A stretch of DNA of 64,000 bases from Daucus carota subsp. sativus (taxonomy: Eukaryota > Streptophyta > Magnoliopsida > Apiales > Apiaceae): positions 49,255,364 to 49,319,363 of the forward strand of contig NC_030382.2 of assembly GCF_001625215.2 (NCBI RefSeq), given 5' to 3'. Below, piece after piece: positions 1-9,848 of the stretch; within the stretch, counting starts at the first letter, position 1; every line of letters begins with the position of its first letter. The notes below the pieces were generated by a model. The model saw only the letters and a list, made by a program, of their open reading frames with translations, did not search any database and had not been told where the DNA came from. The position numbers and the translations under genes were made by a program.

Positions 1-37
1 GGCAATCAACTAACTCCCTAACCAACTTTTGAAACAG

Positions 38-739
38 GAGTGGAATTATCTGAAAGGAGCACTTACAACAGTTGATCGTGATTACGGACGGTTCAGTCAT
101 ATTCATCACCACCTGGGCACCCATGTTATACATCATCTCTTCCCGCAAATTCCACATTATCATCTATTAGAAGCAGTAAGTCGTTATTGTATTACTGTAA
201 AAATACATCATGGACATTTTCTCCAAAGCATATAATAAAAAAAATGGTAGGAACCACTCATATTCCAAAACTTGAAAATATTTCAGGTTCACTAAACACT
301 TAAACATCTGCAGTTATATTAAAATTAAAATTAAATTATGAAGTCATGTTGTTCTTTGACTACATGTACAATGTTGAATAATTTACTCCTAAATAGCTCT
401 CATTTAGGATTTGTTCATTGAACTATGAGATTTTATTATTACTTTCTCAGATATTAATATGCATTACATATTATGCACTCTGGTATCATATAATGGTTTT
501 GATATGAAATGGAGCAGACTTGTGCAGTAAAGCCAGTGCTCGGAAACTATTACAAAGAACCACAAAAATCAGGCCCTATTCCAATTCATTTGATAAGTGA
601 TCTTATAAGAAGCTTGGAGGAAGATCACTATGTTAGTGATACAGGAAATGTTGTATATTATCAAACAGATGTCGAGCTGCATAAATCTTCTTGGAACAAG
701 TTCATACATCGGGCTATTTGCAGAAAGCTAGAAGGGTGA
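38..739 (+). CDS. FAD3: Omega-3 fatty acid desaturase, 3' end (ER FAD3 type), partial
   Basis: Two terminal exons are visible, 38-175 and 518-739 (stop TGA 737-739); the rest of the gene lies upstream of the window. The first follows an acceptor ending GAAACAG and ends at donor GTAAGT; it is exactly 46 codons, as I recall for this exon in the family. It carries the third histidine box, HVIHH, followed by [10 protein letters not shown]. The last exon reads [10 protein letters not shown], then [16 protein letters not shown]. The SDTG...YYQTD ending is typical of endoplasmic-reticulum omega-3 desaturases; plastid FAD7/8 proteins usually read DEGDVVYYK. Family function: desaturation of linoleate to alpha-linolenate on phospholipid, using cytochrome b5. 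The usual Asp before the third box (HHDIGTHV) is His here (HHHLGTHV). The ER assignment is an inference from the C-terminus and from the nearby ABCG31 gene. Confidence 0.85.
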
Positions 740-2084
740 AAGTTTCACTGCAAGCTTTCAGAGTCCTCAAAGGATGGAAGGTAGATACATATTCCATGTA
801 ATGGTCTGACGGTTTTTAGATGTTATCACCACAAGTGTACAACATAAATCATGATTTAAATTATAAATAAACTAATTATATGGGAAGATTTTTTGTGTTG
901 TTGCTAGTTAGTATTCATTCACACATGCACACTGCTTTCTTATCTTCAGTTGTCCAATCTTATATTTCTATATTAATTAATTTATAGAGTATAATTTTCT
1001 TAAATATAGGGAGCAGCTTATACCATAAAAAGAAAGTTTTAACAAATTTTATTACTGCTATAGATTTACGTACTACAGATAAACCATAGAATCATCTCTT
1101 CCGAAGGGTTAAAAGCATGGCAAGATTACTGAAAAGTTGAAGGATCAGAACCCGCTGTACACGCTTCCTGGAACGTGTAATGACTTCTCAGACTTCCTAA
1201 GCTCTCATTGCTAGGGCCTCCTAAGATTTGGCTTCCGCACTTTGTTAATGTAAATGTTGAATTTCCTGAAAGAGTGGATGCATAGTATAATAGATAGCTA
1301 TCTTCATCAGTGATGGTTACTGCAAATGAAAGCTTCTCCAATTTTAGTGAAAATGTTCCTCCAATTGTACTAGTATAACAAGAGATACCATCATAAAATG
1401 AGCTACTAAGTTACTAGATTTCCACCAGTCTGCAGTAACATGTCTGTAAATATTTATATATGTATAATTACTGTTTGAGAAAAATGAGTAATATTGAGAT
1501 ATTAATTTTATAGCACAACCCATTGGCATGTGATATGCATGGACTGCTGATATACCAGAACAGTTGGTATTAAATATCAGAGTCTTGTGAGGCTATGTAG
1601 AGGCCAACAGAGACATAATAAGATAACAAATAAGAGCCACCCAGAGCTCCTCCAAGGTTGGAGGACCCATTCTACATTATTTTACATTTGGATGAAGAAT
1701 TGCTTTCAACCTAGAACCAGGAATCTTTCCTATTCATCTGGAAATACATGTTTCATTTGTATTATGATTAACAGTGATAAACTTATTCTTTTATTACACA
1801 ATCGGGGAGTTACTCATCTAGTTCGGTTAATTTTTGGCTTATTACACTTCAAGTAGCATTCTGACAGACTGTACTCATTCAAAAAAAATATGTCGAATAT
1901 CCACGCTTAATATAGGTCACTCATATGAACAGGTAAACTCCAAAATGCACATGTAAGTGGGCTTGAATATTCGATATGAGTTATAAGATGGTATTGGTAT
2001 CTGTCATATTGAACGGATGCGTTTGGGGATAGTATCATCCATGTCCTGACTTGCTTCACTGCAATCTTCTCCCTTGTTGCCGTA
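740..2084. other. Intergenic: FAD3 3' flank and AMT 5' flank
   Basis: AT-rich sequence between the desaturase stop and the AMT start. It includes the desaturase 3' UTR and, at its right end, the AMT promoter. Short reverse-strand open frames at 1126-1341 and 1344-1529 match no family I recognise and have no clear splice context. No transposon termini were seen. Confidence 0.4.
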
Positions 2085-3497
2085 ATGGATGCCTTATGGG
2101 TGGCCAGTGTCACTGATTCAATCAACACTATCTACCTTCTATTCTCAGCCTACCTAGTGTTTGTCATGCAGCTTGGTTTTGCGATGCTATGTGCAGGTTC
2201 TGTCCGAGCCAAGAATGCCATGAATATTATGCTCACGAATGTTGTGGATGCTGCGGTGGGAAGCCTTTCATACTACCTCTTTGGTTTTGCATTTGCATTT
2301 GGAGATGGATCCAATTCAAACCCGTTTATTGGTGTACGGTTTTTTGCTCTTAAAGACATTCCCAGCTCTTCTTATGATTATAATTTTTTTCTTTATCAAT
2401 GGGCTTTTGCTATTGCAGTTGCTGGCATAACTAGTGGCTCTATAGCTGAGCGCACTCAGTTTAGTGCTTATCTTGTTTTCTCTTTTTTTCTTACTGGATT
2501 TGTTTATCCTATTGTGGCTCATTGGGTTTGGTCATCTAGTGGTTGGCTAAGTCCAGGTTCGAGTTCTCTGCTGTTTGGCTCAGGTGCTATTGATTTTGCT
2601 GGTAGCGGAGTGGTGCATCTGGTGGGTGCTATTGCTGGACTCTGGGGAGCTGCAATAGAAGGTCCAAGGGTTGGCCGGTTTGATGCCTTTGGTAAACCTG
2701 TGCCAATAAAAGGTCACAATGCAACCTTGGTGGTTCTTGGAACATTTTTGTTATGGTTTGGATGGTTCGGGTTCAATCCTGGCTCCTTCAATAAAATATT
2801 GGTACCTTATCCTGACACGACAGATCAAGGCCATTGGACCTCAGTTGGACGGACTGCTGTTACAACCACACTTGCTGGTTCAACTGCAGGAATCGTAACC
2901 CTTTTTGGACGAAGGCTACTGATTGGCCATTGGGATGCTCTGGATGTATGCAATGGGGTGCTTGGTGGATTTGTCTCAATAACATCAGGTTGTGCTGTAG
3001 TTGAGCCATGGGCTGCAGTTGTATGCGGTTTTGTGGCAGCTTGGGTGTTGATTGGGCTCAATATCCTGGCTTTAAAACTACAGTTTGATGATCCTCTAGA
3101 GGCAACACAATTGCATGGTGGATGTGGAGCTTGGGGTTTGATATTTACAGGCCTGTTCGCAAAAGAGGAATTCATAGTCCAAGCATATGATTCGGGTGTC
3201 CGAGGGATAGTAAGGCCTTATGGACTCTTCCTTGGTGGGGGTTGGAGTCTGCTTGGAGCTCAAGTGGTTGAACTACTGGCAGTGGTAGGCTGGGTTAGTG
3301 TGACAATGGGTCCACTTTTCTATGCACTTGACAAGCTTGGGTTGCTGCGGATATCAGTGGATGAGGAAGTTGCAGGTCTTGACATCTCTAGCCATGGTGG
3401 TTATGCATACAATGCTCATCCAGAGTATTCTTCTCCCCGTGAAGAGACCGGACCTCGCTTTTATAGCGACTATGTCAGGCTTCAGGATAACTCATGA
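2085..3497 (+). CDS. AMT1-type ammonium transporter, short N-terminus
   Basis: Single exon, 470 residues. It takes up ammonium across the plasma membrane; family members work as trimers with 11 membrane segments. TM1 is present ([20 protein letters not shown]), as are AERTQF and DFAGSGVVH, which holds the first pore histidine. The second pore histidine is in [10 protein letters not shown]. The conserved [13 protein letters not shown] segment has Phe where Tyr is usual. The C-terminal regulatory motif reads [13 protein letters not shown]1 proteins usually have a Thr in this motif that is phosphorylated to close the trimer, and Ser occupies it here. The protein lacks about 30-40 N-terminal residues normally found before TM1. 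The frame is open upstream only to a TGA at 2010-2012 and holds no earlier ATG. AATAAA at 3662-3667 is a plausible polyadenylation signal. AMT1 genes are typically intronless, as seen here. Confidence 0.9.
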   Translation: MDALWVASVTDSINTIYLLFSAYLVFVMQLGFAMLCAGSVRAKNAMNIMLTNVVDAAVGSLSYYLFGFAFAFGDGSNSNPFIGVRFFALKDIPSSSYDYNFFLYQWAFAIAVAGITSGSIAERTQFSAYLVFSFFLTGFVYPIVAHWVWSSSGWLSPGSSSLLFGSGAIDFAGSGVVHLVGAIAGLWGAAIEGPRVGRFDAFGKPVPIKGHNATLVVLGTFLLWFGWFGFNPGSFNKILVPYPDTTDQGHWTSVGRTAVTTTLAGSTAGIVTLFGRRLLIGHWDALDVCNGVLGGFVSITSGCAVVEPWAAVVCGFVAAWVLIGLNILALKLQFDDPLEATQLHGGCGAWGLIFTGLFAKEEFIVQAYDSGVRGIVRPYGLFLGGGWSLLGAQVVELLAVVGWVSVTMGPLFYALDKLGLLRISVDEEVAGLDISSHGGYAYNAHPEYSSPREETGPRFYSDYVRLQDNS

Positions 3498-3867
3498 TAT
3501 GCAAAATATTTCAATGGCTGAAACTGGAATTACACTCTGTGCTTGAAACAATAAGCTTTCTGTTGTATATGCTTTCTATCATTTCATCCTTGTTTGTATA
3601 TAACCAAAATCATTTTAGTGTTCAAAGTATATAAATTCATTTCTCCTACCACTTCAACGTGAATAAAGATTTATCCCTACGTGAAGATACGTGTTTTCTT
3701 TATCACTGCAATATTTTCCTACATACTATACTTTGACGACTTTGACTATCACAATTTACAAGAAAATGGCGTTGGAGAAAAAATCTTCACGTTAATTCTT
3801 GACACTATCTTAACCCTACACGACTGGCATTCTGAAACCCTAAACACTGTTTCATGTAACATTTAAA
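3498..3867. other. AMT 3' flank / PPR 5' flank
   Basis: AMT 3' UTR, with a polyadenylation-like AATAAA near 3662, followed by the short upstream region of the PPR gene. The part up to about 3740 has a diverged second copy at about 7110-7400 (see the composite pseudogene). No other gene seen. Confidence 0.5.
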
Positions 3868-6189
3868 ATGATTAGTTCGATCATTATTGGAAGAAAAAGT
3901 TTTTCTTCCTTTTTTTTTTTAAAGAATGAAGACTATAAAATAGATTTATTTCATGAAACTGAACAGAGACGGAGCATGTCCTCCAAAACCCTTGCCGCTG
4001 AAAATGCAGTGACACAACTTATCCAACTAAACTGCTTACTTGCCGAGTCAACTCGTGCACTCCATTACTCTAAGACCCTTAAACTATTTCAACAGATACA
4101 TTCATCTCATCACCTCAAACCTGATCAGTACTCTCTCTCAACAACTCTCTCTGCTTGTGCCAATCATCGTAATACATTGGTCGGAACTCAACTACATGTT
4201 CACTCCATTAAGTCTGGCCTCAAACGTTACCCTCATGTATCAAACGCTTTGCTATCTCTGTATGCAAAATCCGAATACCTGGGCTCAGTGAAAAGGGTTT
4301 TTGGAGAAATTAAGACCCCAGATGTTTATTCTTGGACGACATTGTTGTCGGCCTGTTCCAAACTTGGGGAAGTTGAGTATGCATGTAAGGTGTTTGACAG
4401 AATGTCTCTGACGGATGAAGTTTCTGATGGAAAGCCCGAGAGAAATGCAGCAGTCTGGAATGCGGTTATTACTGGGTGTGCAGAGAATGGATATAAGGAT
4501 ATTGCTTTTGGGCTGTTTAAGAGAATGCAGATGCTGGGTGTGAGGCATGATAATTATACATTTGCTAGTGTTTTGTCATTGTGCTGTCGAGGGATTGAGG
4601 AGTTTGCCAGGGCAGTGCACTCTTTGGTGATAAAAACTGGGTATTTGGTTAAGCCTTCAGTGGTCACTGCTTTGTTGACTATGTATTTTGATATTGGAAG
4701 TGTTGAAGACGCGTATAAAGTTTTTGAGGTCGGGGAAGGAGAGGGGTGTGATTGTATAAGTTATAATGCGATGATAGCTGGTTTAGCTAGTGCAGGAAGA
4801 GATGTTGAGGCGTTATGTATATTTAAGGATATGCAAGAAGTTCAGCTGAGACCTACAGAATTAACTTTTGTTAGTGTTTTGGGCCTGTGTTCATGTGCTA
4901 GAATTGCTATTCAAGTACACGCTCAAATTATGAAGATTGGGTATGAAAATTGTACCTCTGTGAGAAATGCAGCAATGACGATGTATTCCACCTGCGGGGA
5001 TCTGGACACTGCTCACACGATTTTCCAGGAAATGCAAGAGAAGGATACCATATCTTGGAATGCCATTATAACTGGCTACGCGCAGCGAAATTTGGCTGGA
5101 GCAGCAATCTTGGCATATCAGCAAATGCAGAGTGAAGGGATTCGACCGGATGAGTTCACTGTTGGTAGTCTCTTAGCAAGCACAGAGATGCTGTTCTCCG
5201 TAGAGATGATACTAGCTATTGTATTCAAATACGGACTTTTTTCAAATACCCAAGTTTCCAATGCATTACTTTCTGCATTTTCCAGGTACGGTGAAATAAA
5301 GCAGGCCCGTGTAGTATTCAATGGCATGGGCCATCGGAATCTTATATCATGGAACTCATTAATATCAGCACTTCAGTTGAATGGGTTCCTATTGGAGGGC
5401 TTAGAGGAATTTTCTGAACTGCTGAAATCGGAAATGAGTCCAAATGCTTATAGTTTTAGTATTGCCTTGAGCATATGTGCCAACATTTCTGCCTTGGGAC
5501 ATGGGAAACAAATTCATGGGTACATTTTAAAAAATGGATATTTTCAACAAACATCTTTAGGGAATGCTCTCATTACCTTGTATGCAAAATCTGGAGATCT
5601 AGATCGGTCTGTGAAAGTGTTCAATGCAATGAATGAAAAAGACATAATATCATGGAATTCCATGATTTCTGCCTATGCACAACACGGAGAAGGGAGGGAT
5701 GCTGCTCGCTGTTTCCAAGTGATGCAGGATTCGGCAGGGATCAAACCAGACAAGGCAACTTTTACTGCTGTTCTTTCTGCTTGTAGCCACACAGGTCTAG
5801 TTGACAATGGCATTCACATTTTCAACTCTATGGTCAATAAGTATGGTTTAGAACCTGGAGTAGATCACTTCTCTTGCATTGTAGACTTGCTTGGTAGAGC
5901 TGGTCATCTTGATGTTGCAGAAAGACTGATTACAACTAAGCTTATTGACATAGATTCTAATATCTGGTGGACATTATTCAGTTCTTGTGCAGCTCATGGG
6001 AATCTTAGGTTGGGAAGAATTATAGCCGAATGTCTTCTTAAAAAAGAACACAAAAATTCAACAGTGTTTGTTCTTTTGTCAAACATATATGCAGATGCCA
6101 GTCAATGGGAAGAGGCGGCTAATATGAGGGAACTGATGAAAACATGTGGGAAGATAAAACAACCAGGCTGCAGTTGGATCAGGTCCTAA
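3868..6189 (+). CDS. Pentatricopeptide repeat protein, PLS class, E subgroup
   Basis: Single exon, up to 773 residues. The protein is an array of P, L and S type PPR motifs with hallmark stretches such as DVYSWTTLLSACSKLG, AVWNAVITGCAENGY, DTISWNAIITGYAQ and DIISWNSMISAYAQHGEG. An E-type tail follows, ending in KQPGCSWIRS; there is no DYW deaminase domain. PLS proteins bind organellar RNA one base per motif and, with DYW partners, usually direct C-to-U editing; most act in mitochondria or plastids. The sequence closely follows the Arabidopsis protein I remember as At3g49740. Homology begins near an internal ATG at 3976 (MSSKTLAAEN), so that may be the true start. Starting at 3868 adds 36 residues rich in S, F and basic residues that could act as a targeting peptide. 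The editing target cannot be read from sequence alone. Confidence 0.92.
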   Translation: MISSIIIGRKSFSSFFFLKNEDYKIDLFHETEQRRSMSSKTLAAENAVTQLIQLNCLLAESTRALHYSKTLKLFQQIHSSHHLKPDQYSLSTTLSACANHRNTLVGTQLHVHSIKSGLKRYPHVSNALLSLYAKSEYLGSVKRVFGEIKTPDVYSWTTLLSACSKLGEVEYACKVFDRMSLTDEVSDGKPERNAAVWNAVITGCAENGYKDIAFGLFKRMQMLGVRHDNYTFASVLSLCCRGIEEFARAVHSLVIKTGYLVKPSVVTALLTMYFDIGSVEDAYKVFEVGEGEGCDCISYNAMIAGLASAGRDVEALCIFKDMQEVQLRPTELTFVSVLGLCSCARIAIQVHAQIMKIGYENCTSVRNAAMTMYSTCGDLDTAHTIFQEMQEKDTISWNAIITGYAQRNLAGAAILAYQQMQSEGIRPDEFTVGSLLASTEMLFSVEMILAIVFKYGLFSNTQVSNALLSAFSRYGEIKQARVVFNGMGHRNLISWNSLISALQLNGFLLEGLEEFSELLKSEMSPNAYSFSIALSICANISALGHGKQIHGYILKNGYFQQTSLGNALITLYAKSGDLDRSVKVFNAMNEKDIISWNSMISAYAQHGEGRDAARCFQVMQDSAGIKPDKATFTAVLSACSHTGLVDNGIHIFNSMVNKYGLEPGVDHFSCIVDLLGRAGHLDVAERLITTKLIDIDSNIWWTLFSSCAAHGNLRLGRIIAECLLKKEHKNSTVFVLLSNIYADASQWEEAANMRELMKTCGKIKQPGCSWIRS

Positions 6190-6499
6190 GCTGTTACGGT
6201 GCTTGTACCTATATAGTGACTATGGTTTATATGAGTTAGGTGGTGTACATCTAAGTGCGCATCTCTGGTTTTTGCTTCATGAAATCAGACAAAGAAAGCT
6301 TCTGTAGTAAACCATCAAATCAATATGACAGGTGCAACATACCTTTACTTTAGAATACTTAAACGTATGGTGACAATAATAGAAAAGTATACGGTGATCA
6401 AGTGAGACATGGCATATCTGTAACTTATATACAGTAGAATATATAAAGAAAATTTTTTGAGATTAAAAAAAGAAAAAATAAAAGCCATTGCAAATTGCA
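6190..6499. other. PPR 3' flank
   Basis: AT-rich flank with no gene. Similarity to the DDB2 upstream region (about 8386 onward) starts weakly near 6465-6500 and becomes clear after 6510. Confidence 0.4.
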
Positions 6500-6969
6500 C
6501 AAGGGAAAAAATTAGAAACGTAAGACCCGTCTCAAAAGCACACACTCAAAAAGTCCTACCTGGTGGATAATTTGCCACGTTTCTCCTGCCTTAACGCATT
6601 GGGTTCTTCCCCGATATATTCAAAACTCTGAAACCCTCTTTGTAAGCTCCACAAGAGGGTTTGTCCGAAGACAACAAAGGAAAGGCCCCATTACTATCGG
6701 TTTTTAGAAGGTTTGTAAAGTATGCATCTTTCTTTCTCATTTTATCATATGTATGTTTGTGTTTCGTGAGTCCTCGTGGTTTGAGTTGTGATTTATGTAG
6801 GTGTGTAAGAAAACAGGTCATGCAGCTGATTTTAGGGGCTACTTACATTAATTGTCCTATGAAACCTTGTTTCCTCTGCAAATTGCCCGGTAACAAGCAT
6901 GTTTTTTATATTTTTTGTAGGCATTAATTTTTTGAACTAGGCGTGATCTTGGGGTTTTAAATTTTTTTG
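6500..6969 (+). pseudogene. DDB2 5'-end pseudogene fragment
   Basis: A diverged copy of the DDB2 promoter, part of exon 1, intron 1, exon 2 and the start of intron 2 (parent 8390-9239). Shared blocks include AAAAGTCCTACC, TTGCCACGTTTCTCC, the stretch coding GLSEDNKGK, and an exon-2 copy reading KKTGH then [15 protein letters not shown]. Relative to the parent it lacks two blocks, roughly parent 8515-8629 and 8684-8905; the second removes the ATG and the acidic N-terminal region. It stops abruptly in intron 2 and continues directly into AMT 3' sequence at about 6970. It cannot encode DDB2. This is the left half of a duplication junction. Confidence 0.85.
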
Positions 6970-7400
6970 ACTTGACAAGCTTAGGTTGCTGCGGATATCC
7001 TTGGATGATGAATTTGTAGGTTTTGATATCTCTAGCCATGGTGATTATGCACACAAAATTCTTCTCCCCGTGAGAGACCGGAGAGCGACAATGTCAGGCT
7101 TTAGGATAACTCATGATATACCAAATATTTCAATGGTTGAAACTAGAATTACACTCTCTGCTATAATCTTGAAAATTGAAATATACATCAGCTGGCCAGC
7201 ATTGTTCTGTTGTAAACTCTTCGTATCATTTCATCCTTGTTCGTATATAATCAAATCATTTTAGTGTTCAATGTATATAAATTCATTTCTCCTACAACTT
7301 TGAACCATAAATAAAATTTATCCATCCATGAAGTATATTGTGTTTCTTTATCACTACACTATCTTGGTACATACCTTTGAGGACGACTCTGATTGATATC
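6970..7400 (+). pseudogene. AMT1 3'-end pseudogene fragment
   Basis: A diverged copy of the last ~55 codons plus 3' flank of the AMT gene (parent about 3326-3740). It begins CTTGACAAGCTTAGGTTGCT and encodes LRISLDDEFVGFDISSHGDY, then loses the parental frame through a small deletion after the HGGYAY-equivalent. The 3' UTR resemblance continues through the TTTATCACTAC region to about 7400. No promoter or upstream membrane segments are present, so it is non-functional. Confidence 0.88.
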
Positions 7401-8389
7401 AAGCTGATGATTAATTAAGAATGTCATCTCACCCTAACAACTAATTATTGAGGGTGTAAATTGGGCCTATTTATTGAGGGCGTTAATTGGGCCTTATTTG
7501 AGGGCGTTAATTGTGTCTTAATTAAGGATATTAATATTTTATTATTATGCCTTAATTAAGAGCTTAATTGTCTCAATCATGAGTTATCATGATTGTGGGA
7601 ATATTTTGATGTAATCTGTTAAATAAATCGACTTATATTTTTTTGTTTCTCTTGTTTTATTTTCAGGATTCTTGGAAGAAGGCCGGTTTTCTTTTCGGAC
7701 ATTAAAGTTTTATTGTCTAAATTTCCCCGGTCATCTTGCATGTCCGACGGTTAGATAATAAGCTTTCTTGAATGAAAGAATTATCACGGTGAATTGCCGA
7801 TTCTCGTTGAGATTTATTCTCATTTTCAAAAAAATAAAAATAAAAATAAAAAAAATTTAAACACATCTTTATAAGCTTATTAATCTTCTCAAGTATGTAT
7901 TTTTAACAAAAAAACAAGTTGAAGTATTAAAATTATATAATATATTTTAAAATTTTGATTTGAAATTTATAGAGTATATTTATAACTTTTGTATGTAGTC
8001 AAAAGTAACAGTTAAAAATTTAATTTTATATCAAAATAATGTTCATAAGTTTGTCTAACAACTTTTCAAACTTTTCTATAATGACATTTTTGTGTAACTT
8101 ATTCATCTAAATTAAAATGAAAATACTGCAAAATAAAATTAAGAGTTCATAAGTACTTTGAGTATAAGTAACCTGACTGGATTTTATTATACTATTTTAG
8201 TAATCTCATAAACTTATTTTTTTTAATATTATTTATAACAAAAAGTAAATACAATTTAAAAATAACAAAATAAGAATATTAGAAAAGATACTCTAATATA
8301 TATTTTTAAAATAATTATATCAGTTTTTTGACTTGTCTAATTCATCATTATTACAAGAAAAAAACAATGTAAAATCAAGCTTGAACGAC
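7401..8389. other. AT-rich intergenic spacer upstream of DDB2
   Basis: Very AT-rich. A short local repeat, TTGAGGGCGTTAATTGGGCC-like, occurs three times at about 7449-7520. I found no PPR remnant, although under the tandem-duplication model this is where a second PPR copy would once have stood. Confidence 0.45.
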
Positions 8390-8727
8390 TAAAAAATAAA
8401 GGGAAAATAAGAAAGGTAAGACCCTTGTCCCTTCTCAAAAGCACATGAGAAGCACACTCGAAAAGTCCTACCCGGTCGATAAATTGCCACGTTTCTCCCG
8501 CCTTAACACATCGCTGTAATCTCAAATATGCCCTCACCTCAAACAAAACACAACTTCCATTCGATGCAAAGCGATTGGTGCTATCGTAACTTACATACTC
8601 TGTGCCCTTTGGCTTATAATAGTCGGTTGGGTTCTTGTCCCTGAAACGCCCCAATATATTCAAAACTCTAAAACCCTTTCTGTCCCCTCATCTATACATA
8701 CACAATCCGTGTCTATATTGATTAGAA

Positions 8728-9805
8728 ATGGCCTCAAGAAGATCGCAGTTTCCACAAGTGGTGATTGGGAGAGACTCAGACTCAGAAGAAAGCTTATCAG
8801 ATGAAGAAGAAGAATTTGTAGAAGAAGAAGACGACGAAGAGGTTGAAGAAGTTGAAGAAGAAGAAGAAGATGAAGAGGTCGAAACAAAAGATGAGGAGAA
8901 AACACAAGAGGGTTTGTCCGAAGACAACAAAGGAAAGGCGCCCATTACTATCAGTCTTAAAAAAGTTTGTAAAGTACGAATCTTTCTTTCTCATTTCATC
9001 ATATTTGTGTTTTGAGAGTCCTCGTGGTTTGAGACTTTGAGTTGTTTGTGTTTGTGATTTATGTAGGTGTGTAAGAAAACAGGTCATGAAGCAGGGTTTA
9101 AGGGGGCAACTTACATTGATTGTCCTATGAAACCTTGTTTTCTCTGCAAATTGCCGGGTACCAAGCATGTTTTTTATATTTTTTTGTAGTCTTTTATTTT
9201 ATGAACTAGAAATGATCTTGTTGTTTTAAGGTTTTTTGTAATAGCATACAACTATCACTCGTTTCAGGAAATAAATTTGATATTCAATTATATTTATGTC
9301 TGTGTTCGTTCCGCACTTGTTATCATTATGTTCTATGGTATTTGATATCTATATAATTAATTTTTTTTTGAAACTAGATTATGTATAGCTTGATGATCTG
9401 ATGACAAAAACCTGGCATAAGAACAACTACATCAATCTTTGCTTATTATGTTTTTTGTTTTCGTTTGCTGCCTGAAGGACATACGACAATCACCTGTCCT
9501 CATCGAGTTGCCACTGAATATGGTGTTATTCCAGCAACCCACAAAAATACACAGAACGCCTTGGACTTCATTTTTGAACGACAATTGAGACCCAAAATTA
9601 CAAAGGTATGGATTTTTTTTGGTTACTTGAATGCGGTAGTATGAAATGTTCATGCTAGGTCGTCATAGCATAATAGATGACCATTTTGTTATTTATAAGC
9701 ATCAGGTGTTACTGTGACAAATATTAGTTATGAAATGGATAAATTGCTACTTTTAACGAACTTGGTTTAACTTTTATGGAAGTTTGTTATCTTAAATTGG
9801 ATTGC

Positions 9806-9848
<43 letters not shown>

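Noticed and set aside
8660-9168. Ser/Leu-rich and Phe-rich reverse frames opposite DDB2 exon 1
   Set aside because: They are mirror images of the GAA/GAG-rich acidic coding region; the forward strand encodes DDB2.
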